A stretch of 64,000 nucleotides of DNA from NCBI RefSeq assembly GCF_032854445.1, contig NC_088300.1, positions 25,155,608 to 25,219,607 on the forward strand, written 5' to 3'. The notes beneath the pieces are model-generated. The model did no database searches. It saw only the letters and a program-made list of their open reading frames with translations, and was not told the origin of the DNA. The translations under genes were made by a program, and so were the position numbers. Source of the DNA: Liolophura sinensis. Its lineage: Eukaryota; Mollusca; Polyplacophora; Chitonida; Chitonidae. Below are positions 46,530-56,880 of this stretch, piece by piece; the first letter of the stretch is position 1; the number at the start of each line of letters is the position of its first letter.

Positions 46530-46720
46530 CAAGGACTTTGCTTCCTCCCCGACCGTATTTAGGCAGGTCTATCGGCAACCCGCGGATGGTCGTAAGTTTC
46601 CACTGGGCTCTGCCTGGTTTACTCCCGACATAATGCTGTCCGCCGTCTTATAAAGGAAAATATTCTTGAGTACGGTGTAAAGCATCAGTCTAATAAATAA
46701 ATAAATAAATAAATGACTTC
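46530..46720 (+). repeat. Older SINE copy, 3' part
   Basis: Runs from CTTCCTCCCCGACCGTATTT to GAGTACGGTGTAAAGCATCA and an (AAAT)n tail. The allied fragment in copy A (41590-41710) is cut short. Confidence 0.75.
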
Positions 46721-46814
46721 TTAAATTATTATTTCTGGAGGTTGTGATCCAGGCTGATGAAACAACCAATTATAAGCGAAAGACTCTTCCCTGACAATAA
46801 CCTGTCAGTATTTA

Positions 46815-47075
46815 ATTATTTTTTTATTTTTGATTGGTGTTTTACGCCGTACTCAAGAATATTTCACTTATACGACGGCGGCCAGCATTATGGTGGAAGG
46901 AAACCAGGCAGAGCCACGACCATCTGCAGGTTGCTGTAAGACCTTCCCACACACGGCCGGAGAGGAAGCCATTATGAGCTGGACTTGAACTCACAGCGAC
47001 CGCATTGGTGAGAGACGCCTGGGTCATTACGCTGCACTAGCGCGCTAACCAGCTGAGCCACGGAGGCCACCGGAT
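46815..47075 (-). repeat. Second SINE inserted in duplication copy B, minus strand
   Basis: Complete inverted copy, ending on the right with the head TGAGCCACGGAGGCC. The flanks AGTATTTA (46807-46814) and AGTATATA (47076-47083) look like a target-site duplication. Copy A has no SINE at this place. Its 5'-head reads like a tRNA gene but the rest does not fold as one. Confidence 0.9.
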
Positions 47076-47899
47076 AGTATATAAAGAACATACAAATGAA
47101 AGAGTGGAGAAACGCACCACATTCAACAACACATATATATATATTGCAATTTCTTTCTTTCTATTTCAGCTACTGTAAATGTAGATAATATTTAATTGTT
47201 AAATTGCCTAAAAAAGTATAGACGTATATGAAGGCCTACACACTACGTTCGGCCTATCTGGCTTCGAGCTATGTCTTGGTGATAGATACAGGAGATTGAT
47301 ACACGTCAATATACGTTTACAGGGACACAACTCTTCCTGGAGTGTTGTTTTTGACGTGCACTCATCGCATACGGACGAGTGAATGCAGTTGCACACTTAA
47401 TACTTACTGTGTATAATAGCATGAGCCGTACAGCTTTAAGACTTATGCACAAAAGACCTCGGATGTGACAAACAACACAATCTAAGCACGACTTGTTACA
47501 GTTATTGTTATATACAGGGCTGGACAGATAACACAGGCTGCTTAGAAGTGATTTTACTTCACGCACAATTCTAGCGACAAATTAAACTAATTTCGATCCA
47601 AATGAGCCGATAAGGCAAATTAAAGCTGTATTTAACGTGATCACATGACTCTACATAAGTATACCGTTATATAGGGCTCACTTTTTCTTTATGACACGTT
47701 AAGATGGGTGATTCTTGGACAGGAAAAGGTTAGAGATAATTTATTTGTCAAACGTGTTTTGCCAAAATGTACGACGTTTCAAAACTATAATCGTATCATG
47801 ATAAGCGACACACGGTCTTCCGTTATATTAAATTCCCCAAGAACAAAAAAACAAAAATAAAATCACGACTGAACACACAAATATTTACCAGAATTTGGC

Positions 47900-48420
47900 T
47901 GTTACATTTATATAGGTGCCAACACAACATAAAATAATGCAAAGACCGGACTGATGTAGGTGACAAACAGCTAACATGATATGGAGCGTGACAATGATAT
48001 AGGTGTCAAACAGCCTGAGAAGATGTCGAGATTGAGGCTGACATAGGTGACAAAACAACCTAAGAGGATGTAGACACTGAGTCTGATATTGGAATCAATA
48101 CAACGGAAAATGACGTAGCGACCGAAACTGATATATAGGGCCAAAACAATGTGAGAGGACTGTGGGGATCGAGACTGATATAGGTGCCCAATAAAATGAT
48201 GTAAAATGATATGAAGACCGAGAATAATATAGGTGCCAAAACAACCTAAGAGGATGTGGAGACTGAGACTTTCATAGGGGTCAAAAGAACTTAAGAAGAT
48301 GTGGGGACTGAGACTGATGTAATAGGTGCCAAAACAACCTAAGTTGACATAAACATTAAGGCTAATATAGGTTCAAAGACAAACGAAAATAATGTAGAGA
48401 CTGATGTAGTCTGATGTAGA
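47900..48420 (-). repeat. ~45-bp minisatellite in duplication copy B
   Basis: Same unit as 42225-42690, with a different number and order of variants. The arrays have changed since the duplication. Confidence 0.8.
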
Positions 48421-48734
48421 TGCGGTTTAATTGTCACACATATAATCAATAAATCAAAGCCATTTCAATAAATTTTATTTAACATTTTTTGTTTGAATGT
48501 GTGTCGCCCGGTGGACAGACCATACAAACATTGTTGGTCTGGATTCGTGCATGACAGAAAAAAACTGTTTGTAGTGATCTAACTATATCTAAATTACTGA
48601 TGTTTCACGCTAACAGTACAGAAGGTCATCTAACCCAAGTGGAAAGGTCTATACACTTTTGTGTGTGCCTAAACGTCAACGTTACAGAAGCAATTCTTGG
48701 TGGGTTTAAAACATTATCTTATCGTTTCGCTGGT

Positions 48735-48860
48735 CTTGCAGATGCCTGCGGATAGTCGTGGGTTTTCCCCGGTCTTTGCCCGGTTTCCTCCCACCATAAT
48801 GCTGGCCGCCGTCATATAAGAGAAAGTTTTTGAGTACGGCGTAAAACACCATTCAAAGTT
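48735..48860 (+). repeat. SINE 3' half in duplication copy B
   Basis: Counterpart of 43015-43155, with GCCTGCGGATAGTCGTGGG and GAGTACGGCGTAAAACACCA. The AAAT tail is lost. Confidence 0.8.
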
Positions 48861-49439
48861 CTGTTCTGCCAGCTCAACTTAAATGAAGTCTACGTCTAGC
48901 TGGAAAGACAAATGGGAGAAATCATCCGCCATATGGTTTATCATCGGGCTACTTGAGAACAATACGGTTAAATTGCTGCTCAGATGCATCTCTATATGCC
49001 GGAAATGGCTTAAATACATGGTTTTATATGGCACATATTGTTTGTCATCAAGGGAAAAGAAATTAAATAACAATATGACTTATCCGGGGTGTATCCACTG
49101 ACTGGATATCGGTGAAAGGAAAATGTGAAAAAAGTTTAAAGAAAAATGTTTTTCGCGTATGTACCATTTTCCAAGTGGGAAGACATAACAGGAAAAGTTG
49201 AGAAAACCCTGAAATGGGTCTATTTAACAGTAAATTGGTTAAATATTTTATTTTCATGGCACACGTTTTTTTTTTATCATGAAAGAAATAGAAAATATAT
49301 AACAAATCCTAAATGTATCTTTGTTTGGACATCAGTGCAAGCAAATGTGACAAATTTTGAAGAAAACGTTACATATTATCAACTTTCCGAATGAGATTTC
49401 GAATACTCCACACGGGTACCTTGAGGAATCTCCGCGGCT

Positions 49440-49505
49440 GTAATGGAAAGAGTGGTCGTCTGAATGAAGGCCCTCTTATTATCATAGCTCTGGTTCAAGT
49501 AGCGG
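49440..49505 (-). other. Conserved receptor-downstream block (locus 9), short
   Basis: Nearly identical to 43630-43700, the equivalent site in duplication copy A. Confidence 0.4.
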
Positions 49506-49868
49506 ATCACTTCAACACATCTCCGGCCTGCAGGATGGTAAAGTGTTGTAAAATAGCCTGCGGGTTGCGATGCAGTGTCATCGACATCAATTTGGAGTGT
49601 ACTCATCACTTCATACTCCACCCATGCTTCACCTTACCAATGTTTCACTGTATAGCGCCCCTTGTCAGTGTTTCGCTGACATTTTCACAAAACTCACCGA
49701 TTTTTCTACACGTTTCACTTTTTGTGTTATTTAACTGATCTTTCCCTTTGCCGATATTTCACGCGTGTTTCATTTTGCCACATCGTCGGCTCTGGATAAA
49801 CATGTAATCAGCGTGGTATGATCTTCAGTGCACAGGCTTGGTAACGAGGAGGTAGTTTTTCGTTGTGT

Positions 49869-50795
49869 TCAAGTGATCTGCGCATTTGTGCCCGCTTGTC
49901 GGCGTTTGCCTTTACGAACACATTTGGTAAAGAAGAAATACACAAAGGGATTTAAAGCACTATTTATAGGTGTAAGTGCTAAGAGAGAAAAGCCAAGATA
50001 ATGAACATTGGACGCAACCTGTATGTTCCACGTAAGAGTAATTATGACATAAATGCTCATAGGAAAGTAACAGATGGCATACAAGATGATTATTGTTACG
50101 ACAATAGCTGTAGACACTTGCTGTTTCTGTGTCGGTGTATTGGCAGATTCCACTGAACGTCTCTTCAAGTACACGCACTTTGCAGCATGAAACCCTGAAA
50201 TTAACGCAAGCGGAACATAAAACTCAACAATGAAGACAACCAGCTCTACGTATTTCCCGTCATCTGTGCCGACACAGGTCTTCATTACTTTCCCGTCTGA
50301 GGTGTCAATGTCCCCTGAATCCGTGGTAAAGAAAGCCAGTCCTGCTAAACAAGAGGGCACCAGCCAACACATTAGACAACAACACAGTGTGTTCTTCACT
50401 GTCACGTACTTCATAGCAAAGAATGGTTTGATCAGTATCATGTATCGCAAAGCTGAGAAGATCACCATGTGGTAGCTGCTAGCCCCGGTTATGCAATACA
50501 CACCGAAGGTCAGAATCTGGCACAAAGTGCTTGTTTTTGCAGTGTCATGTATATAAAAAACTCCTGTACACATAAGAAACATAAGGTGGATAGCGTCTAC
50601 CAGGGCCAGACACATAAGCGCCACATAGGTGGGCGCACTTCTCAGCGTTTGTTGGCGATAAATGGTTATGATGAAATATATATTGGCCAAAATCCCCACA
50701 ACTGCCAATGTACACGAAAGCGGCAACATCCAAGCAATGTTTGACAAATCCAGAGACGGCATTGTTGAATTGGTGTGATTTTGCTCAGAAGGCAT
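49869..50795 (-). CDS. GPCR locus 9: class A (rhodopsin-like) receptor, intact
   Basis: Single-exon receptor of 308 residues, ATG at 50795, with the same architecture and motifs as locus 8 (LRY at 116-118, CYFP at 242-245, NPFVY at 282-286). It differs from locus 8 at nine residues: L20I, V23M, L82I, M99V, V204A, M251I, I255T, C296G and V305A. Most are conservative and in membrane helices. The loss of C296 removes one of two tail cysteines. No stop or frameshift has arisen since the duplication, which suggests both copies are still under selection or that the event is very recent. Confidence 0.95.
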   Translation of the reverse strand: MPSEQNHTNSTMPSLDLSNIAWMLPLSCTLAVVGILANIYFIITIYRQQTLRSAPTYVALMCLALVDAIHLMFLMCTGVFYIHDTAKTSTLCQILTFGVYCITGASSYHMVIFSALRYMILIKPFFAMKYVTVKNTLCCCLMCWLVPSCLAGLAFFTTDSGDIDTSDGKVMKTCVGTDDGKYVELVVFIVEFYVPLALISGFHAAKCVYLKRRSVESANTPTQKQQVSTAIVVTIIILYAICYFPMSIYVIITLTWNIQVASNVHYLGFSLLALTPINSALNPFVYFFFTKCVRKGKRRQAGTNAQIT

Positions 50796-50823
50796 GATGG
50801 GTACAATATGAATCAGTTAAACC

Positions 50824-50862
50824 TTTCTCTTTCCAAGAGTATCAGTGTCTAGCAGTGAAGAC
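50824..50862 (-). promoter_or_regulatory. Conserved 5' leader element of GPCR locus 9
   Basis: The + strand shows TTTCTCTTTCCAAGAGTATC then AGTGTCTAGCAGTGAAG, matching locus 8 and, more distantly, the other loci. Confidence 0.45.
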
Positions 50863-51319
50863 TGGAATATGCCCAGTTTAGCATGCAGAAACCTCTGATC
50901 ATCCATTGCATCTATACAGAGATGGTTGTGATAAGCTAAACATTGTGTGAATCGAGCCATGCACTAATTGCAATCATGACTGAGTACACATGCCACTATC
51001 ATACCTGTAAACCAGAAAGCATTGCAAACACTGCTCGGTCCGTGTATAGCGAAATCGATTAACAGAAGTTAGGTTAATAACATTTTCTGATAATTGCACA
51101 ACATACGTAATGTTATCTAAGGTAATAAATATGTAGTTGCTGAAATGGTTTTTATTAGATGTTAAAGTCAAAACTGACAAGTGAAAAAGCAATTAACTCA
51201 TGACTGATCAACACATTTCTTTTCCATTAAAAGAAAATGTCAAATAATAGAGCTAACATATGTTTACATTCAATTTAATTTATAGTTTACAAATGTATGA
51301 TCAGCATTTTGAATAGATT

Positions 51320-51400
51320 CGTTTATCTTATTGTTTTGACGCCATTCTCAAGAATATTTCAGTAAAACGATTTCAGCTACTATCAAGGGTGGAGGGATCC
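51320..51400 (-). repeat. SINE 3' fragment, diverged
   Basis: TTTTGACGCCATTCTCAAG then AATATTTCAGTAAAACG is a degraded inverse of the SINE 3' end. Confidence 0.45.
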
Positions 51401-51600
51401 GGAGTGCCCAGAGAAAACCACCGATTTTGTTTCTGACGAACTTTTCTTCATTTGACACACAAATATGCACACCTTATTTGTGACAGACAAGTGGATTTCA
51501 ATGAACGTTAAAGTACCCAAATGGCAACACCGTTTATTGCCAACAAGACCGCAAATAAGTGACAGGGGCGTAACCTACAAATTCCCTGTGCGAGACAGAT

Positions 51601-51792
51601 CATCTGTGTAAGACATAAGTTTAATATAAGGTCGTGTTAAGCCTATAAGATGGTTCTGCACAGAAAAGGGCAGCCTAAGGAGAAAATATAAAATGTCATC
51701 TGTGTAAGACATAAGTTTAGTATAAGGTCGTGTTAAACCTATAAGATGGCTCTGCACAGTAAAGGGCAACCTAAGGAGAAAATATAAATTTA
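51601..51792 (+). repeat. Two tandem copies of a 96-bp unit
   Basis: Copies start at 51601 and 51697 with CATCTGTGTAAGACATAAG and end with CTAAGGAGAAAATATAAA. They differ at only a few positions. The minus-strand frame across them is a by-product. Confidence 0.92.
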
Positions 51793-52630
51793 TAAATATT
51801 TTATAAATACAAGTAGTATGGGATTGGCATTGACTCCTAAGCATTTATTGTGGTGCTAGCCAGCTTTTTTAAAACCACGTTTTCATTAGCTTGAAAAAAA
51901 TTAACTTCGGAATTTTGAACAGTATCCTTTTATTGGAAATAAATCTTATCCTTATTAGCTGTCATTCTTTAATGGAGGTCTTCATCCAGCTGGAAAGCCA
52001 GGAGGGAGAAAGTTGAGGAGAAATTGTCCAACATATAGTTGCGGGCTAACTATTTAAGCAATATTGATAAAATTGTTGATGAAATGAATCTGTATAAACA
52101 TGCACCATAACTTGGTTAAATATGTTTATTCATATGACTCACAACAGATAGTATCACAAAATTCAAAGTACATCCTTTTGTATTTAGGCACCAATGAAAG
52201 GAAAATGTTTAAAATTTTTTTTACACTTACATCTGTGAGAAAGTGACAAAGATGTTACACAAAGTACCGTCCGTTCTTGTGACTATGAGCATGTCACATA
52301 CCACATATAAGTGTGCTGATCAGGCTCCCAGAAGATGGACCAAGGTGAGTGTTCTCTGTTGGTCTGTTTTCGAAGATGTCACACAGTCTGTACTTAGGGT
52401 TCTTTTCAAATGTAAGGTAATTAAAACAAAAAACATCATATTAAGTTTAAAAGCAGTGCTGTTTCACGAGTATAAAATCTTTTCAGAGGCAGGAAGGTAC
52501 AGTGTGGAAGAGTAACTACTCTGGGTTGCGATGCTGTTTCATCGACATCATTTCGCAGAGTGTGCATATTTTGTGCTCTACCGAAGTTTCACTGATGTTT
52601 CATCAAATTTTGGTATTTACAATGTCTGAA
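51793..52630. other. 3' flank of GPCR locus 10
   Basis: Patches such as CATCCAGCTGGAAAGCCAGG near 51970 and a decayed receptor-downstream block near 52240-52340 match other array flanks. No gene is seen. Confidence 0.45.
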
Positions 52631-52632
52631 GA

Positions 52633-53450
52633 AACTTGTTGTTTCATTGCCGGTGTATTGGCTGTTTCTACAGAACCTTTCTTCAAGAAAAAACACTTTG
52701 CCTCATCAAAACCTGAAAATAATGTATCGGAATATAAAACTCGACAATATAGACAGCCACTTCGACGTATTTCCCCTTATCTGTTTCAATACAGGCGTAA
52801 ATTATTTCCTCGTCAGAGGTGTTGATCTCAGTGAACTCCGTAGTACGGAAAGTCAGCCCAGCTAAACACGAAAACACCAGCCAACACTTCCCTGTTACGC
52901 ACTTCATAGCGAAGAATGGCTTAACCAGAACGATAGATCGTAAAGTTGACAAGATCACCAAGATGTAGCTGCTAACTCACGCCGTGATGACATATGTGTG
53001 AAAGTACACAAAAGAAATGCAAAGTACAGGGTGTCCCAGAAGTCGCGCACCATCCAGGCTGAGGTTGAATGCTTGAGCTTCAAATGCCCCATCTCTTCAA
53101 AACATAAAATACAATTCAATTCTTTCTTGTACTGTTAGTTTATAGGCCATAATTAACTGTGAAAGAGAGAAAAAAAATCAAAATCAGTGTTAAATCTGAA
53201 ACACAGAAAAAAATTAAAATCAGGATGGTGCACGACTTCTGGACACCCTGTATTTTGCGTCTGCCACTCGCAGACACAAAAGTACCACATAGGTGGGCGC
53301 ACGTCGCAAGGATTGCTGTCGGTAAACAGTAATGATTAAATGTGTACTGGCAAAAATCCCTATAACTCCGATAGTACACAAAAGCTGCATTACTCAAGCA
53401 ATTAAGATGAACGATACTGTTGAATTCATATGATTTCCATCAGAAGTCAT
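52633..53450 (-). pseudogene. GPCR locus 10: receptor pseudogene with MITE insertion
   Basis: An ATG at about 53449 opens MTSDGNHMNST, which is followed by a frame break. TM1 and TM2 pieces are readable in other frames. A 224-bp inverted-repeat element interrupts the gene after the TM2 region. On the far side, STLRSIVLVKPFFAMK (TM3 end and loop 2), part of TM4, extracellular loop 2 and TM5 (VEVAVYIVEFYIP) are readable. A deletion removes part of TM4, and the coding sequence stops in the TM5-TM6 loop; TM6 and TM7 are absent, with 3' flank following directly. Clearly non-functional. Confidence 0.88.
53027..53250. mobile_element. 224-bp MITE with TA target site, inside GPCR locus 10
   Basis: The ends are CAGGGTGTCCCAGAAGTCGC and an imperfect inverse ending GACTTCTGGACACCCTG-like (about 30 bp). 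TA lies on both sides (53025-53026 and 53251-53252). A TA duplication and this size fit a Tc1/mariner-type non-autonomous element. There is no coding capacity. Confidence 0.82.
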
Positions 53451-53459
53451 GGTTGGTAC

Positions 53460-54061
53460 AACGTTTGTAAATTAGAATTTAACAATATATATAACAGTGT
53501 AAGCGGTATCAGTGCCCAGCAATAAAGGTTATAGATTTATCGTCCACAACTCGAGCCTTCGGCTATTCTCCCAGGATAAATCATTTTGTTCAGAACAAAC
53601 CTGGAATATTGGCATACATTTTTATTTATCGAACAACAAATGGAACAATAGGGAATTGGCAATAGGGAATTCTAGCCTGCTGGATTGACACTCCCATTCT
53701 GACTGGTCATGTGACTGAATAAATCATTTACTTGCGGAAATTTCTAGTTTGTTTCGGAGTAGAACTAAACTCAATTATTGATAAATTTGATAGCCTTTAA
53801 CTTCATATTACTGGACTCTAGGATTGTAAAATACACAAAAATGTAATTACACAATCCGATTTGGTTCTTTATCAAGCAACACATTTAACATTTTAATTGA
53901 TTCCTTCCAGTCCTTCAAATGGCTGTGGATGCCTTCTACCAGTTTAGATGTGATTTGTGTACAACCTCATGTACGTTCTACTGGACACATTCTAGTCTTC
54001 TTTACTAGATACTGATATTTTTTAAAAGTGAAGATTCAGATATACAAAACTTGTACCAACG
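53460..54061. other. Region between the divergent GPCR loci 10 and 11
   Basis: This 600-bp stretch separates the minus-strand part of the array from the plus-strand part. Its two ends look like receptor 5' flanks in opposite directions (the TATCAGTGCCCAGCAATAAA patch near 53508 and TAGTCTTCTTTACTAGATAC near 53993). The inversion joint should lie between them. Confidence 0.5.
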
Positions 54062-55110
54062 ATGTTTTCCGATGGAAACCATGCAGTGGCTTGGCTCGAC
54101 ATGTCAAACCTTGCTTGGGTGTTGCAAGTTTTCTGTACCATAAGAGTTGTAGGAATTTTTGCCAGTGCGACGTGCGCCCACCTATGAGGCACTTATGTGC
54201 GTAACATTGGTAGACTATTGCGATCTTCTGGTTATTGTGTGCAGGGATCTCCTACACATACGAAGGTGCAAAGAAAGGCACTTTTTGCCTAGTTCTAACT
54301 TTCATGTATGTATTGCTTGACTAGAGTTAGCAGATTACACTTGCTGATCTTCTCAGCTTTGCGATACAGGATTCTGATTAAACTTCGCTATGAAGTGCGT
54401 GACAGTGAAGAACACACTAGGGTGGTAGTCTGATGTGCTCATTCGTGTTCGCGTGTTCTGCTAGGCTGGCTTTCCTTACCACGGATTCGGGGAAAATTGA
54501 AACTTCTGGTGGGAAAATAATATACGCATGCCTTTTCACAGATGTAAGACAACACGTCGACTTATTTGTTTTAATCTTAGAATTATATATTCCGCTTACA
54601 TTGATTTCAGGTTTTCGTGTGGCTAAATATGCGGACTTGAAGAGGCGCTGTATAGAATCTGGCAATAGACTAAATGTGAGCTCTTGAAGAGGCTCTGTAT
54701 AGAATGTGGCAATAGGCTAAATGTGCGCACTTGAAGAGACGCTGTACATAATCTGGCAACAGGCTAAATGTGCGCGCTTTGAAGAGGCGCTGTACATAAT
54801 CTGGCAACAGGCTAAATGTGCGCACTTAAAGAGATGGTGCATAGAATCTGGCAATAGGCTAAATGTGTGCATTTGAAGGGGCGCTGTATAGAATCTGGCA
54901 ATGCGCCTACAACAACGCAGCAATTTCTTCAGCTGTTGTGGCCACAGTGATCATTATATATATTGTCTGCTACGTTCCTGTCTCTTATTATGGTTACACC
55001 CATTTTATAGACAGCGGTTGCGCCTGGTGTGTATTCTCTCGGGTATCTTTTCATACTGTTACACCTATAAATAGTGCTTTAAACTCCTTTGAAGTGGACC
55101 CAAATGTATG
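54062..55110 (+). pseudogene. GPCR locus 11: receptor pseudogene with an expanded internal repeat
   Basis: An ATG at 54062 opens MFSDGNH and a TM1-like stretch (GIFAS), after which part of TM1-loop 1 is deleted and the frame is lost. Pieces of TM2, TM3, loop 2, the TM4 end, extracellular loop 2 and TM5 (YIPLTLISGFRVAKY) follow in different frames. The TM5-TM6 loop is expanded into six tandem 47-bp units (54637-54902). TM6 (sequence for SAVVATVIIIYIVCY) and TM7 (PINSALNSF) follow; the NPFVY motif is disrupted. It is closest to the intact locus 12, with which it shares strand and the KRRCIES loop. Confidence 0.88.
54637..54902 (+). repeat. 47-bp tandem repeat derived from receptor coding sequence
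   Basis: Unit starts (TTGAAG or TTAAAG) lie at 54637, 54684, 54731, 54779, 54826 and 54873. Each unit corresponds to TTGAAGAGGCGCTGTATAG, AATCTGGCAATAGGC and TAAATGTGCGCAC. In the intact locus 12 the equivalent sequence occurs once (about 59010-59045). A 47- or 48-bp step would break the frame, so the expansion arose in, or caused, a dead gene. Confidence 0.93.
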
Positions 55111-55199
55111 CTGGCAAAGGGAAGCATTAGTGAAACTATGGCAAAGTGTGTCTGCATGCAACTCCGTGTCCATCTGACATAGGTAATATTGCAAGTTTC

Positions 55200-56394
55200 A
55201 CACTATTTTTACACGCTTTGCCTAAAAAGATATGACCAGACTGGAAAAACACCCTTTGCTGTCTATTGCTCAGTGCTTAGATGTGTATAGACTACATTTA
55301 ATAAATGATTGAATGACTGAGGTTTAATGCCACACTGCTGGCTCTGTTAGATAGTTCTTGTTGAGGATTGTTGAGGGTAGTTGAGCATCACTTAATATAC
55401 TGTCCGCCATTTAAAAGGAAGGTATTCGTTGTAAAAAGAGAAAAGCGATGGGTCCATGGGCTTCTTGAGAGCTAAAGATTAAAGTGTCCAGCATCGGTCG
55501 GGGATAGGTGGGGAATGGGGGGCGGTTTGTCTTAGGAAGCGTACCGCAGAAAAGCACTCGGTTTGGTCCAGATTTTGGTCCATCTTCCACAAAGTCATTT
55601 CTTACTGAAGTCAAATTTGAAATACAATCTTTAAGATTATTTCCGGGCGTTAGAAATTAGAACTTTGTTCATTCCATGAATGTTCACTTTAGACAAATGT
55701 GACCAAATTTCAGCTTCCAGTACCAAATACCACGCATTGTGAAGAGGTTTTAAATTTTGACTTAAGTCAGAAATGGCTTTGTGGAATCGACCCCTGATCG
55801 GTTCACATATGTGTAGCACGTTATACGCTTGTAGGCTATACAGAAGGGGTAGTATGTGTAGGACGTTATACGCTTGTGGGCAATATAATAGGAGTCGTAG
55901 ATATTGCACGAAACACCCATGTGGAGTAAAATTCGTAAGTCAAAAATACGAAATAGGCCCGTGTAAATATGGTTGAGATAAGACATGACCACATTTCCCT
56001 TTTATTGATTTCAAACTAATGGACACTCTTTAATGCCGTCTATTACCGTAATTATGCAACGGCATAACGTTCCAGTGAGGCAGCCAAAAAACTGCGTGAG
56101 TTTTAGGATCTCACTGCAGTCACTGCCGTGATATTTTTGTAATCCAGTTATGTACATGAGTGTCAGAATGGACATGTTTCATTAAGCCTGTGTAAAAAAA
56201 AATAGTCTTTTTTCACAAACTATGAAGTTTGTCGGAGACTGCTTGCCGTCAACGAATATGTCGCACGTAGAAACGTTCGCCAGTAAAATCAAAGATCGGT
56301 GGTTCCCTCGAGGAAATCAAGACTCCTCCATCCATAATTTATTGGCCGCCTTCAGATAAGATAAGTGAAGGCGCTAAAGAGTGAATGAGTGCAT
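55200..56394. other. Intergenic sequence between GPCR locus 11 and repeat copies
   Basis: A short direct repeat, TGTGTAGCACGTTATACGCTTG and TGTGTAGGACGTTATACGCTTG-like, lies near 55810 and 55855. No gene is supported. Confidence 0.4.
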
Positions 56395-56650
56395 GTGGTT
56401 TAACGTCGTACTTAACAATTTTTCAGTCATACGACGTCGAAAGAATCCTTAGAGTGCATGTAATGTGCCTCCTTGTTGCAGGACGGATTTCCACTACTCT
56501 TTTATCTAGTGCTGCTTCACTGAGAGGCCTTACCGAAGGCAAGTAAACCGACACGGGTCAACCAGCCGTTGCACTATCCACTTCATGCTGAACGCCAAGC
56601 GAGGAAGTTACAACTTCCTCTTTTAAGGTCTTAGGTGTGACCCGACCCAG
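56395..56650 (+). repeat. Dispersed repeat family B, long copy
   Basis: Begins TGGTTTAACGTCGTACTTAA with CAATTTTTCAGTCATACGACG and ends near GGTCTTAGGTGTGACCCGA. The middle part is diverged from the copies at 17035 and 19755. Confidence 0.65.
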
Positions 56651-56689
56651 AAGGCGCTAAAGAACAATTAAAAAGACCGTTGTGCACAG

Positions 56690-56880
56690 GTATTTATTTA
56701 TTTGATTGTTTTTCCACTCCGTAGTCAAGAATATTTCACTTATATGATGACGGCTAGGATCACAGTGTGAGGAAGATCCCGGGGGGAGCCCACGAACATC
56801 CGCTGATTGCTGGTAGACCTTCCAACGTACGACCGAAGAGGAAGTCAGCATGAGCTGGACTTGAACTCACAGCGATTGTA
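56690..56880 (-). repeat. SINE copy without head, minus strand
   Basis: Left to right: TATTTATTTGATTGTTTTTC, AGTCAAGAATATTTCACTTA, CATCCGCTGATTGCTGGTAG, and AGCATGAGCTGGACTTGAAC with CACAGCGAT, the inverse of the B-box end. The head beyond the B-box is absent. Confidence 0.8.

Larger units (their letters stand above)
45925..51100. repeat. Segmental tandem duplication, copy B (contains GPCR locus 9)
   Basis: Direct repeat of 41270-45310, about 1.1 kb longer. The extra length is mainly two SINE insertions (46145-46412 and 46815-47075), a ~450-bp piece at about 47416-47870, and small indels near 49090-49190. The receptor regions are nearly identical, so the duplication is recent compared with the rest of the array. 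Confidence 0.9.

Noticed and set aside
55411-55992. Short minus-strand frames near 55411-55992
   Set aside because: No domain, no splice context, and they overlap a small direct repeat; no support for a gene.
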